A stretch of DNA of 64,000 nucleotides, taken from NCBI GenBank assembly GCA_964628685.1, contig CAZVNM010000001.1, positions 372,001 to 436,000 of the forward strand, in the 5' to 3' direction. Of the stretch, positions 15,247-23,733 are shown piece after piece. Every line of letters starts with the position of its first letter. Within the stretch, counting starts at the first letter, position 1. The DNA comes from CALMEC01 sp964628685 (GTDB taxonomy: Bacteria; Actinomycetota; Thermoleophilia; Miltoncostaeales; Miltoncostaeaceae). The notes beneath the pieces were generated by a model that saw only the letters and a program-made list of their open reading frames with translations, was not told where the DNA came from and searched no databases. The position numbers and the translations under genes are program-made.

Positions 15247-15672
15247 GGGAGGAACCGTCCCCCAACCGGGCAGCGCGGCCGCCTGTTCGAACCAGGCCAC
15301 CAATCGCGCCTCGTCCAGTTGGTCGTCCTCGTGGATGTGCAGGTAGCGCGTGCGCTCGTCCTTCGACGTCTCCGGCGGAATCGGCGTGAGCGACGCCCCG
15401 TCGAAGAACGTGACCTTGATGTACCGGGTGAAGCAGTGGAAGCTGGTGAACCAACCGCCGCCGTTCACACCGTAGAAGGGCGAGTTCCAGCGGACCGCAC
15501 GCCGGACGTCCGGCACGGCGCGCCCGATCAGGCTGTCCAGTCGCCGTCCGACGTCGGACTTCCAGCCCGGCATCGCGGCGATGTACTCCTGCACCGGTCG
15601 GTCGCCGTCGCCCTTCGCGATCTGCGGGTTGCCACCGGACAGGAGGACGGGCTCGCGCTTCTTCTCGGCCAT
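15235..15672 (-). CDS. DUF1801 (YdhG-like) protein
   Basis: The 145-residue protein starts MAEKKREPVLLSGG and has the DUF1801 pattern: WKSDVGRRLDSLIGRAVPDVRRAVRWNSPFYG, GWFTSFHCFTRYIKVTFFDG and HEDDQLDEARLVAWFEQAAA. DUF1801 is a small frataxin-like fold of unsettled function. The last codons (GCC GCC TTG TAA) are supplied by the tRNA-Thr fragment, so the native C-terminus has probably been replaced by one or a few foreign residues. Length is normal for the family. Confidence 0.8.
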   Translation of the reverse strand: MAEKKREPVLLSGGNPQIAKGDGDRPVQEYIAAMPGWKSDVGRRLDSLIGRAVPDVRRAVRWNSPFYGVNGGGWFTSFHCFTRYIKVTFFDGASLTPIPPETSKDERTRYLHIHEDDQLDEARLVAWFEQAAALPGWGTVPPAAL

Positions 15673-15714
15673 GGGCCGAATCCTCGCATGCCACCACGTC
15701 GACCCGCGCGGTGA

Positions 15715-16569
15715 TCAGCCGGAGTCGGCAACCGTGCCGCGCACGCAGGTGACCGCATCACCGCCGATCCAGATCCGGTCGCCGTCACGATCGACGAACA
15801 CGCGCCCACGACGCCGAAGCGCCGTCCCCTGACTGGCTATGTAGGACCCCGGGGCGGTGCCGTCGCCGATCATCCACTGCGCCAGGCATGCGTTGAGGCT
15901 GCCGGTGATCGGGTCCTCGCTCACACCGACACCCGGCGCCCACATGCGCACCTCGTACGCGGCCCCCACCTCGTCGACGCGTCCGCCCGCGTAGGGGGCG
16001 ACCACCCCGAGCAGCAGATCTCCGAGCGCGGTCATGTCCGGGGCGAGGTCGATCACCCGGTCGGCGTCGGCCAGCCGCAGCACCTGGAACGTGGGGCCGT
16101 TGGCCAGCAGCCGATGGTCGACGACGTCGGCGCGATCGATGCCGAGCGCGGCGGTCGCCCGCGCGATCACCGCCTCGTCCAACGGCTCGTCGCGCACCAG
16201 CGGTGGCGCTGCGAAGGCGAGCCGCCCGTTCTCGTCGTCACGCCGCAATTCGACCAGCCCCACCCCGCACTCCTGCACGACGCGGCCAGACATCGCGGGC
16301 ACGCCCCCGGCCTCCAGCCATGCGTGGGCGCTGCCGATCGTCGGGTGTCCCGCGAACGGCAGCTCGCGACCGGGTGTGAAGATGCGCACGCGGTAGTCGG
16401 CGGCGGGGTCCGTCGGCGCGACGAGGAACGTCGTCTCGGAGAGGTTCGTCCAGCGCGCGAACGCCGCCATCCGATCGTCGTCCCAGGCGTCGGCGTCGTG
16501 GACGACGGCGACGGGGTTTCCCAGGAACGGGGTGTCGGTGAAGACGTCCACCTGAGAGAAGCGGGGCAT
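15715..16569 (-). CDS. PhzF family isomerase/epimerase
   Basis: The 284-residue protein opens FSQVDVFTDTPFLGNPVAVV, the standard PhzF start. It continues with NLSETTFLVAP (catalytic Glu), a GRELPFAGHPTIGSAHAWLE block, and near the C-terminus GVSEDPITGSLNACLA. PhzF-like enzymes isomerise small acids such as trans-2,3-dihydro-3-hydroxyanthranilate; the true substrate of this one is unknown and no phenazine genes are near. TATGCT six bases before the ATG suggests its own leaderless promoter, divergent from vapBC. Confidence 0.9.
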   Translation of the reverse strand: MPRFSQVDVFTDTPFLGNPVAVVHDADAWDDDRMAAFARWTNLSETTFLVAPTDPAADYRVRIFTPGRELPFAGHPTIGSAHAWLEAGGVPAMSGRVVQECGVGLVELRRDDENGRLAFAAPPLVRDEPLDEAVIARATAALGIDRADVVDHRLLANGPTFQVLRLADADRVIDLAPDMTALGDLLLGVVAPYAGGRVDEVGAAYEVRMWAPGVGVSEDPITGSLNACLAQWMIGDGTAPGSYIASQGTALRRRGRVFVDRDGDRIWIGGDAVTCVRGTVADSG

Positions 16570-16619
16570 GGGCTCAGCATAGGCGCCGACGACGATGCTG
16601 TGGAACTGTGCAACCGTGG

Positions 16620-16625
16620 TACTGT
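16620..16625 (+). promoter_or_regulatory. -10 hexamer of vapBC (leaderless type)
   Basis: TACTGT ends 6 nt before the ATG at 16632 and supports this start over the upstream in-frame start at 16608. Confidence 0.4.
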
Positions 16626-16631
16626 GCGGAC

Positions 16632-16871
16632 ATGAAGAACATCACGGTTCGCGTGCCGGAGGACGTCTACCGTGAGGCGCGCATCGAGGCCGCACGACGG
16701 GGCCGCTCGGTGAGCGCCCTGGTTGCGGAGTTCCTGCGTTCCCTGGGCGACGGCGACGCGGAGTTCGATCGCCTCCGACGCCGGCAGGACGAGATCCTCG
16801 ACCGCGTGAGCGCCTTTCGGGGCGCCGATCGCCTGACGCGCGACGAGGTGCACGACCGTGCGGTTCGTTGA
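16632..16871 (+). CDS. VapB-type antitoxin (ribbon-helix-helix)
   Basis: The 79-residue protein begins with an RHH unit: MKNITVRVPEDVYREARIEA, ARRGRSVSALVAEFLRSL. A charged helix follows (FDRLRRRQDEILDRVSAF) that would wrap the toxin. It overlaps the PIN toxin gene by 14 nt. Expected to bind its own promoter as a dimer and block VapC. Confidence 0.8.
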   Translation: MKNITVRVPEDVYREARIEAARRGRSVSALVAEFLRSLGDGDAEFDRLRRRQDEILDRVSAFRGADRLTRDEVHDRAVR

Positions 16872-17271
16872 CACCAACGTCCTGCTGTACGCGGTGTCGA
16901 CCGCGGCGGACGAGGCCGCGAAGACCGCGGCCGCACGCGGGATCCTCGCGGATCGCGATCTGGCGCTCTCCACCCAGGTGCTCCAGGAGTTCTACGTCCA
17001 GGCCACGCGTGTCGGACGCAACGACCGTCTGCCACACGACCTGGCACGCGAGTTCGTCGCGACGCTCGGCCGGTTCCCGGTGACACCGGTCACCTGGGAG
17101 ATTGTCACCGCCGCCATGGACGCCCGCGACCGGTGGGGCATCTCGTACTGGGACGCCGCGATCCTGGAGGCCGCCCGGACGATGGGCTGCGATGTCGTGC
17201 TGTCCGAGGACCTGAGTGACCGGACTGACGATGCCGGGGTCCGCGTCGTCAACCCATTCGCGGACGGGTGA
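16858..17271 (+). CDS. VapC-type PIN-domain ribonuclease toxin
   Basis: The 137-residue PIN domain has its acidic residues in place: FVDTNVLLYAVS (Asp), VLQEFYVQA (Glu), WDAAILEAARTMGCDVVLSEDL (Asp and Glu/Asp). PIN toxins cleave RNA, often tRNA or rRNA, with bound Mg2+. It starts GTG at 16858 inside vapB, so the pair is translationally coupled. It looks intact and functional. Confidence 0.85.
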   Translation: MRFVDTNVLLYAVSTAADEAAKTAAARGILADRDLALSTQVLQEFYVQATRVGRNDRLPHDLAREFVATLGRFPVTPVTWEIVTAAMDARDRWGISYWDAAILEAARTMGCDVVLSEDLSDRTDDAGVRVVNPFADG

Positions 17272-17419
17272 CGTCGCGCATCCGCGCCGGCGGCGATCGC
17301 GAGCACCGCGGTGTCCAGGGGACGTAGCGGCATCAGGCGGTCCAGACGCCCATCGCGTCCGACGCGCGTGGACGCAGATCCATCCGATGATCCTCGCATC
17401 CGGCCGATAGGGTCGCGTC

Positions 17420-18076
17420 ATGAACACCGACGTCTTCCACATCCTCAGCACCACGCGGGCGGTCCGGCGCGGGCTCGACCTCGAGCGCGACGTCCCCCAG
17501 GAGCTGATCGACGAGTGTCTTCTGGCCGCGCAGCAGGCGCCGACGGGCGGCAACCGGGAGGTCACCAAGTTCGTCGTCGTGCGCGATGTCGCGCTGAAGG
17601 AGGGGCTGGCCGAGATCTACCGGGAGGGCTGGGCGCGGTACATGGTGGAGGGCGCCGGCTACGGCAAGCCCATGCGCGCGGACGAGACCACCGCGCAGGC
17701 CCGTCAGCGGCGCGTGCGCGAGTCGTCGTCGTTCCTGACCGACAACCTGCATCGCGTCCCGGTGCTCGTCATCCCGTGCGTGCGGATCGCGACCGTGGAC
17801 GCGCCGCTCGTCGTGCAGGCCACCGCCTTCGGCTCGGTGGTGCCGGCCACGTGGAGCTACATGCTGGCCGCCCGCGCACGGGGGCTCGGCACGACCTACA
17901 CCACCCTGCACCTGTTCGGCGAGCCCGCGGCGCGGGAGCTCCTGGGGATCCCCGATCACTATCAGCAGGTCGCGCTCATCCCGACGGCCTTCGCGACGAA
18001 GACCGACTACCGGCCCGGTCCGCGCCGTCCGCTGGAGGAGTTCCGCGTCCTGGACCGCTGGCCCGACGGGGACTGA
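17420..18076 (+). CDS. Nitroreductase family flavoprotein
   Basis: The 218-residue protein has the nitroreductase layout: an N-terminal STTRAVRRGLDLERDVP with FMN-contacting Arg residues, AAQQAPTGGNREVTKFVVVRD, and GSVVPATWSYMLAARARGLGTTYTT. The C-terminal end is IPTAFATKTDYRPGPRRPLEEF. Members use FMN and NAD(P)H to reduce nitro compounds, quinones or enones; the substrate here is unknown. TAGGGT six bases before the ATG is its probable -10. Confidence 0.85.
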   Translation: MNTDVFHILSTTRAVRRGLDLERDVPQELIDECLLAAQQAPTGGNREVTKFVVVRDVALKEGLAEIYREGWARYMVEGAGYGKPMRADETTAQARQRRVRESSSFLTDNLHRVPVLVIPCVRIATVDAPLVVQATAFGSVVPATWSYMLAARARGLGTTYTTLHLFGEPAARELLGIPDHYQQVALIPTAFATKTDYRPGPRRPLEEFRVLDRWPDGD

Positions 18077-18083
18077 CCGCGAC

Positions 18084-18566
18084 TCAGGTGGTCGCCGCGG
18101 CGGTGTCGGTGGAGCCCCACGCCAGCCAGAGGGCGAAGAGCACGAGCCCCTGATCGCTCTCCGCCGACGCTGCGACGGTGACGCGAAACGGCCGGTCGGC
18201 GCCGCCGAGGTACGCGATCTCGATCAGATCGACACCGCCGGCGTCGCGCAACCAGAATCGTTCGTCGCGCACCTTCGGGGCCGCCTCCAGGCGGTACTGC
18301 GCGTCGCGCCACGCGACCGGCCCGCCGGCGCCGAAGCGAAGCGGCGCGTCGTAGGCCCCCAGGGTCGCGCCGTCGGTGGATGTCGCGCGGTAGCGCTTGC
18401 GGAGGAACCCCGTCCGGCTGAGGCGCATCTCCTCCCCGCCGTCGGTGATGGCGGTCCCGGGGGCACCTCCCCTGCGTTGGAGCCGGCCGACCCCGCGCAC
18501 GACGTAGCGACCCCGTGCGACCCGCTCGACCTCGACCGCACGACCGTCCAACCGATGTCCACTCAT
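18084..18566 (-). CDS. Hypothetical protein coupled to DNA ligase
   Basis: I cannot name the family. The 160-residue protein is basic at its start and beta-rich throughout (GRYVVRGVGRLQRRGG, MRLSRTGFLRKRYRATS, RFWLRDAGGVDLIEIAYLGG). A last hydrophobic stretch (GLVLFALWLAWGST) could be a buried strand/helix or a single membrane segment. The alternating strands recall tubby/LURP-like barrels, but that is only an impression. Its ATG overlaps the TGA of the ligase gene (ATGA), so the two are co-translated. Confidence 0.5.
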   Translation of the reverse strand: MSGHRLDGRAVEVERVARGRYVVRGVGRLQRRGGAPGTAITDGGEEMRLSRTGFLRKRYRATSTDGATLGAYDAPLRFGAGGPVAWRDAQYRLEAAPKVRDERFWLRDAGGVDLIEIAYLGGADRPFRVTVAASAESDQGLVLFALWLAWGSTDTAAATT

Positions 18567-20095
18567 GTGCCGCCGTCCAGCAGTCGGCGCACATCATCGA
18601 TCGTGTCGACGGCATCGGCGCCCTTGTCGTCGCGGTACCGCACCACGCGCGCGAAGCGAAGCGCCACGCCGCCGGGGTAGCGACGGGATCGCTGCACACC
18701 GTCCAGCGCGATCTCCACGACCTGCTCGGGACGCACCCACACCACGTGCCCCTCCCGGCCCGATTCCAACTCCAGGAACCGCTCGGTCTGCCATGCGAGC
18801 ATCGCGTCGGTCATGCCCTTGAAGGTCTTTCCGACCATCACGAAGCCGCCGGTCGCGGGATCGCGGGCACCGAGGTGGATGTTGGAGAGCCGCCCGCGCC
18901 GCCGGCCACTGCCCCACTCCACCCCCAGCACCACCAGGTCGAACGTGTGGACCGGCTTCACCTTGATCCAGGCCGATCCGCGACGGCCGGCGGCGTAGGG
19001 GGCGTCCAGCGACTTCATCACGACGCCCTCGAACCCGGCCGCGACCCATTCGTCGAACGCGGCCGACGCGGCGGCGACGTCGTCGGTCACGAGGCGCGGC
19101 ACGACATGGTCACCGGCCACGTCGTCGAGCGCCGCGAGTCGGTCGACGGCGGGACGGTCGATCAGGTCGACACCGTCCAGATGGAGCGCGTCGAAGAGGA
19201 AGAGGGTGAGCCGCGCAGCGTCGGCGCCGGCGTCGCGACGCGCTGCACGCGCGCCGGTCTCCTGGAACGGCCGGGTGCGACCGTCCGCGCCCATCATCAC
19301 CACCTCGCCGTCGAGGATCGCGGTCGTGACGGGGAGCGCACGGACGACCGCCTCCACCTCCGGCATGCGGCCGGTGACCTCGTCGAGCGAGCGGGTGAAG
19401 AGGCGCACGTCGTCGCCGTCGCGGTGGATCTGGATGCGGAAGCCGTCGATCTTGGCGTCGACGGCGAAGAACGGTCCCGGCCGGTCGTCGACCGTCAGAT
19501 CGACCGCCGCCTGGACCGAGCCGGCGGACGCCGCCAGCATCGGCGAGACGGGGACGCCCACGGTGAGCCCCACCGATGCGAGATCCTCCTCCCCACCCCG
19601 CATCGCGCGGACCGCGGTCGCCGATGGCGATCCGGTGAGCATGGCCGCACGACGCACCGCGGCCACCGGCACCCCCGCCGCCGCGGCGATCGCGTCCAGC
19701 ATGACGCCGCCCAGCGCACCCTGACGGAGCTCGGCGAACAGGAGCGCCCTGAGAAACGCCTGCTCCGCGTCGGTGGCGCGCGCGAACAGCCCGTCCACCA
19801 GGGCGCGACGTGCGGCGGCCGAACCGGCGCCGGCCACGCCGGCCAGGGCGTAGAACGCGGTGTCGACGTCGCGCAGCGTCAACGACGGGGCCGCCGCCGG
19901 GGGCGGCAGCTCGGCGAGTGTGCGCCACCCGACACCGGTGCGCCGCTGTCGTGGGGCGGCGGTCAGGTAGTCGACGACGAGCGCGACATCGTCGCCGGCC
20001 TCGCGGACGAGCGCGGCGATCAGGTCTCGCTTCGCCGTCCGAGACGCGGTGGCGCCAACCCGCTGTGAGGTGGTCACGACGTCGATCAGACGCAT
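18563..20095 (-). CDS. ATP-dependent DNA ligase (LigB-like)
   Basis: The 510-residue protein starts MRLIDVVTTSQRVGATASRT and has an N-terminal helical DNA-binding domain to about residue 200. The adenylation domain follows with the lysine motif DAKIDGFRIQIHRDG, TAILDGEVVMM, GFEGVVMKSLDAPY and AWIKVKPVH. The OB-fold end contains NIHLGARDPATGGFVMVGKT. It seals nicks using ATP and would supplement the NAD-dependent LigA in repair. I prefer the ATG at 20093-20095; the longer frame to 20299 encodes low-complexity Arg-rich sequence. Confidence 0.92.
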   Translation of the reverse strand: MRLIDVVTTSQRVGATASRTAKRDLIAALVREAGDDVALVVDYLTAAPRQRRTGVGWRTLAELPPPAAAPSLTLRDVDTAFYALAGVAGAGSAAARRALVDGLFARATDAEQAFLRALLFAELRQGALGGVMLDAIAAAAGVPVAAVRRAAMLTGSPSATAVRAMRGGEEDLASVGLTVGVPVSPMLAASAGSVQAAVDLTVDDRPGPFFAVDAKIDGFRIQIHRDGDDVRLFTRSLDEVTGRMPEVEAVVRALPVTTAILDGEVVMMGADGRTRPFQETGARAARRDAGADAARLTLFLFDALHLDGVDLIDRPAVDRLAALDDVAGDHVVPRLVTDDVAAASAAFDEWVAAGFEGVVMKSLDAPYAAGRRGSAWIKVKPVHTFDLVVLGVEWGSGRRRGRLSNIHLGARDPATGGFVMVGKTFKGMTDAMLAWQTERFLELESGREGHVVWVRPEQVVEIALDGVQRSRRYPGGVALRFARVVRYRDDKGADAVDTIDDVRRLLDGGT

Positions 20096-20150
20096 CGTCC
20101 GACCCTTCGCATCGACCCCGCCGGCACCGCGTGGCTGCCGTCGGGCCGGG

Positions 20151-20807
20151 TCACCGGGTCGCCGGCCTGGTGAGGAGCGCCAGCACCCCCAGTCCCGCGT
20201 AGACCGCCGCCTGCACGAACCGCCCGACGCCGATCCGACGCGCGCCCGCGGTCCTCCGTCGCCGGAGCCGCTCGGCGATCGCCGACGACGCGACCGCATA
20301 GACCACGTTGGACGTGAACCCCATGGCGACGAGGAGCGCGCCGAACACCACCACCTGCCCCCAGACCGCGCCGCGGCCCGGGTCGACGAACTGCGGCACG
20401 AACGCGACGAAGAAGAGGATCACCTTCGGGTTCAGCAGGTTCACGAGCGCCCCCTGCCGCACCTCCTGCCACAGGCTGCGACGGACCGGCTGGGCGGTGA
20501 TGGACGGGTCGGCGGGTCGGGCACGCAGGGAACGCCATGCCAGAAAGAAGAGGTACGCGGCGCCCGCCAGCCGCACCACGGTGAAGGCCGTCCCTGAGGC
20601 CGCGAGCACGTAGCTGAGGCCGACCGCCGCGAGGAAGACGTGGACGAAGGTGCCGAGTTCGACACCGACGCCGGCCGCGATCCCGGCCGCACGCCCGTGC
20701 GCCACCGCCCGCGATGCGATGTAGAGGTGGTTGGGCCCCGGGATGGCGACGAGCACCCCCGCCGCGGCAAGGAACAGCGCGATCGCGTGGGCGCTCGGAA
20801 CGGTCAT
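20151..20807 (-). CDS. LysE/RhtB family amino-acid exporter
   Basis: The 218-residue protein has six predicted membrane segments. It carries the family start (LAAAGVLVAIPGPNHLYIASRA) and the LVNLLNPKVILFFVAFVPQF motif around residue 125. It probably exports an amino acid or similar small metabolite. It stands alone between dodecin and the ligase. Confidence 0.88.
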   Translation of the reverse strand: MTVPSAHAIALFLAAAGVLVAIPGPNHLYIASRAVAHGRAAGIAAGVGVELGTFVHVFLAAVGLSYVLAASGTAFTVVRLAGAAYLFFLAWRSLRARPADPSITAQPVRRSLWQEVRQGALVNLLNPKVILFFVAFVPQFVDPGRGAVWGQVVVFGALLVAMGFTSNVVYAVASSAIAERLRRRRTAGARRIGVGRFVQAAVYAGLGVLALLTRPATR

Positions 20808-20887
20808 GCGCCGAGTCTGTCACCGCGCGGCCACGGTCGCACGCCGAACGGCGTGTGCGACCGTGCGCGCGCGGTGACCGTCGCCGG

Positions 20888-21106
20888 TCAGTCCTTGCCG
20901 CCCTCCACCTCGAACGCCACGTCCACAGCCACCTGCCAGCGCTCGACCTCGCCGCTCTCGGTCGTGTTGGCGCGGATGTCGACCACGTCGATCCACGAGT
21001 GGCCGCGCACCCGGTCGGCCGAGGTCCGAAGCGCCACGCCCACGGCCTCCTCGATGCCCTTGGGCGACTCGCCGATGACCCGCACAACCTTGAAGGACTT
21101 CTCCAT
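20888..21106 (-). CDS. Dodecin (flavin-binding protein)
   Basis: The 72-residue protein MEKSFKVVRVIGESPKGIEE continues with AVGVALRTSADRVRGHSWID, then VVDIRANT and WQVAVDVAFEVEG. Length and motifs match dodecins, which assemble into hollow dodecamers storing or buffering flavin (or CoA). The tryptophan that stacks on the isoalloxazine ring is the one in HSWIDVVD. GGGAGGGG a few bases upstream is a strong Shine-Dalgarno site and fixes this start. Confidence 0.92.
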   Translation of the reverse strand: MEKSFKVVRVIGESPKGIEEAVGVALRTSADRVRGHSWIDVVDIRANTTESGEVERWQVAVDVAFEVEGGKD

Positions 21107-21203
21107 GACCCCTCCCATGTCGGTTTCGCCGTCCGGGGCGATCCACCCCACGGCCTTCACAGTGGGTTCCCCCACATGCGCGGCCGAAACGCGGGGGTTC
21201 TCG

Positions 21204-21572
21204 TCACACCGTGGTGTAGGTGCCCGTCGCGATGGCGAGCACGGTGTCGCCCTGCATGACCTCGGCCTCCACCACGGTGAACGAGTCACCGCGCCTGCGC
21301 ACGCGGGCCACGGCCACGAGCTCACCCGGCTCCCCGGGGGCCATGTAGTTGACCTTCATCTCGATCGTGACCGGCTGCTCGTCGTCCTCCGGCACCGCCA
21401 CCACCCGTCCCATGGCGACGTCGATCAGGGTGGCGATCACCCCGCCGTGGACGAAGCCACCCGGGTTGACGTGGTCGTCACCCGCCGTGAGCTCGAGGCG
21501 GATGCTGTCGCGCTCGTCGTCGGACTGACGGATCCCCAGCACCTCGGCGAAGCTCCTGCGCACACCCGTCAT
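21204..21572 (-). CDS. Hotdog-fold acyl-CoA thioesterase (PaaI-like)
   Basis: The 122-residue protein carries the PaaI pattern: HVNPGGFVHGGVIATLIDVAMG with the catalytic region at the start of the long helix, EMKVNYMAPGEPGELVAVARV, and a final strand VLAIATGTYTTV. It probably hydrolyses aromatic or medium-chain acyl-CoA thioesters. A GGGAGG site precedes the ATG. Confidence 0.85.
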   Translation of the reverse strand: MTGVRRSFAEVLGIRQSDDERDSIRLELTAGDDHVNPGGFVHGGVIATLIDVAMGRVVAVPEDDEQPVTIEMKVNYMAPGEPGELVAVARVRRRGDSFTVVEAEVMQGDTVLAIATGTYTTV

Positions 21573-21788
21573 GGCCCTCCCGTCGTCCGACGCCGTCTGA
21601 GGGGGAGTTCACCGCCGCGGACCCGGCCAAACCTCGGAGCCCCGGGGACGCCGGCGTGTCACCGGTCCGTGTGCGGGAGGTCGACCACCGGTGGCACCGG
21701 CGAAACACGGTGCCCACACCTGTGACGGACCGGTTTCCTTGCCGTCGGTTCATCCACGCGACGGCGCCGTCCCATAGGGTGACGCCCG

Positions 21789-23135
21789 ATGCCAGCCTCC
21801 TCCCCGCGTGAATCGACCCTCGCCGTCGTCGGCGACGGATTCGGGTCGCTCATCGTCCACGCCACCGCCCGCTACCTCGGGTTCGCCCAATCCGAACTGG
21901 CCGTGTACGGACCGTCCATCAACCCGGTCGGCACCTACCAGCAGTTCGCGTTCAACCTCGGGCAGACGGTCCTGCGCTCCGAGTCGGAGTCCCACTTCCT
22001 GCCGGCGGACTGGCCGACGTTCGCCCAGCTGGACGCCTGGTCGCGCCGCAGCCTGGCGCCGCTCGCGCGCTCCATTCGGCGCAAGTACAACCCGGGCGTG
22101 CCCGACATCATGGCCCAGGCGGGCGTGGTCGCGGGCGCGCTCGGCTGGGACGAGGTGCGGGTGCCCACCCGCATCGGCTGGTTGCAGCGTGACGGTGCCA
22201 CCGGGTTCGTGCTCTACGACGAGAACGCCCAGATGGTCGGTCGGGCGCGGCACGTCATGATCGCGGTGGGGCACGGGCCGCTGGTCTTCCCGCCGGTGCT
22301 CGCCGAGGCGAAGGCATCCGACCCCGAGATCGACCAGCGCATCGTCCAGGCCTACCAGCCGAAGCGGTTCCACCCCGACGGGCGGTACCTCGTGATCGGC
22401 GCGGGCATCGCGTCGATCAACGAGTGGGCCAACATCCTCGAAACCGGGGCCAGGGCCATCGCCCTGCGACGAAACCCGGCCCCGGACGAGCAGGACCTCA
22501 ACGTCCCGCGCTGTCTGTTCGAGGCGCGCGGGGTGGACGTGTTCACCTCGCTCCCCTTCGAGACCCGCATGAAGTTCCTGGGATCGGTGCTGAAGGGGAC
22601 GACGCCGCGTCGGCGGGGGTGGCTGGAGCGCATCCAGCAGGGTCGGGCCGAGGGGCGGTTCGAGGAGGTCGTGGGCGAGATCGACCGGGTGGAGCGGGGG
22701 CCCGCCGGGCTTCGCGTCCATGTAATGAGCGCCCATGGCGATGATCCCGGCTGGCTGGACGTCACCGGTGTCGTGGCGGGCACCGGCTTCAACAAGTCGG
22801 TCGTCACGATCCCGCTCTTTCGCCGGCTGATCGACCATTACGGCCTGCCGGTGGACGGCGGTCGCCTGCGTCTGGATGCCAACTGCGGGGTGCCGGGACT
22901 CGACCGTCCCGAGTCGCGTCTGGCGGTGATGGGCATCTCGGCCAACAGCGTCATCCCGCACGGCGACACGATCGCCGGCCTCAAGTACATCGGCAGGCGC
23001 TTCGTCGCCGACGTCGCACACGCCGAACGGCTCCGGCGACGCTCGTTCCTGGGACGGGTGGGGATGCAGCTGTCGCTCACCAGGCAGGCCGCCGACGCGA
23101 TCCGCACCGTTCGCCGATCGACGCAGCTCGCATGA
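21789..23135 (+). CDS. FAD/NAD(P)-binding oxidoreductase, monooxygenase-like
   Basis: The 448-residue protein has two Rossmann-type nucleotide sites: LAVVGDGFGSLIVHATARYL at residues 11-30 and RYLVIGAGIASINEWANIL near 200. A third motif, VTGVVAGTGFNKSVV, matches the ATG/DG-type motif of flavin monooxygenases. The first glycine pattern (GDGFGS) departs from the usual GxGxxG. The substrate is unknown. TAGGGT lies 8 nt before the ATG. The gene overlaps a long antisense ORF that I treat as a shadow. Confidence 0.7.
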   Translation: MPASSPRESTLAVVGDGFGSLIVHATARYLGFAQSELAVYGPSINPVGTYQQFAFNLGQTVLRSESESHFLPADWPTFAQLDAWSRRSLAPLARSIRRKYNPGVPDIMAQAGVVAGALGWDEVRVPTRIGWLQRDGATGFVLYDENAQMVGRARHVMIAVGHGPLVFPPVLAEAKASDPEIDQRIVQAYQPKRFHPDGRYLVIGAGIASINEWANILETGARAIALRRNPAPDEQDLNVPRCLFEARGVDVFTSLPFETRMKFLGSVLKGTTPRRRGWLERIQQGRAEGRFEEVVGEIDRVERGPAGLRVHVMSAHGDDPGWLDVTGVVAGTGFNKSVVTIPLFRRLIDHYGLPVDGGRLRLDANCGVPGLDRPESRLAVMGISANSVIPHGDTIAGLKYIGRRFVADVAHAERLRRRSFLGRVGMQLSLTRQAADAIRTVRRSTQLA

Positions 23136-23172
23136 TCCGCCCCGTCCGCCACCACCCACCCCGGAGCCGCTG

Positions 23173-23733
23173 ATGTGCCCCACCGTCCTCGGCCGGCTCC
23201 AGACCCGCGTCGTCACCCTCATCGGCCCCGCGATCCTCGGCGTCATCCTGTGGTTGGCCACCGGCAACGAGGGCTTCCCGGTGCTGATCGGCGTCTACCT
23301 GCTGCTCGGGACCGTGCTCGACACCGGCTTCTATCCGTTCATCATCCGGTGGCAGCCGCCGTGGCTCACCTTCGTGCTGGCCATCGGCGAGTTCGTGATC
23401 CTCTTCGTCCTGGCGAAGGTCCTGAAGGTCGGCCTCACCGATTTCCAGGCCGTGTGGTTCTTCTGGGTGAGCTGGGTCATCGCCAACTGGACGAAGGTCG
23501 CGATCCTCCCCATCGTCTCGCTGTCGTGGATCGAGAACGCCGGCGAGTTCCGTCGCACCGGCTGGACGCTGCCGGCGGAGACCACGCCCTTCCCGATCCT
23601 GGCCGCCGTGGAGCGCTGCCCGGACGGCACGCCGGCGCTGCTGCGCGAGTTCACGGCCGTGGGTGAGATCCCGGAGGAGCTGCGGTCGGTGCCGCCGCCC
23701 AGCGGCGTGGGGCAGAAGCCCGACCTCCGCTAA
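23173..23733 (+). CDS. Four-helix membrane protein of unknown function
   Basis: The 186-residue protein has four hydrophobic segments: VVTLIGPAILGVILWLA, VLIGVYLLLGTVLDTGFY, LTFVLAIGEFVILFVLA and FFWVSWVIANWTKVAILP. A soluble C-terminal tail of about 60 residues follows. No family recognised. It follows the flavoprotein by 37 bp on the same strand and may be co-transcribed. Its TAA stop overlaps the TAG of the convergent antiporter gene. Confidence 0.65.
   Translation: MCPTVLGRLQTRVVTLIGPAILGVILWLATGNEGFPVLIGVYLLLGTVLDTGFYPFIIRWQPPWLTFVLAIGEFVILFVLAKVLKVGLTDFQAVWFFWVSWVIANWTKVAILPIVSLSWIENAGEFRRTGWTLPAETTPFPILAAVERCPDGTPALLREFTAVGEIPEELRSVPPPSGVGQKPDLR

Noticed and set aside
21750..23267. 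505-residue minus-strand ORF over the flavoprotein gene
   Set aside because: The plus-strand frame has clear nucleotide-binding motifs; the minus frame is His/Arg/Asp-rich shadow sequence.
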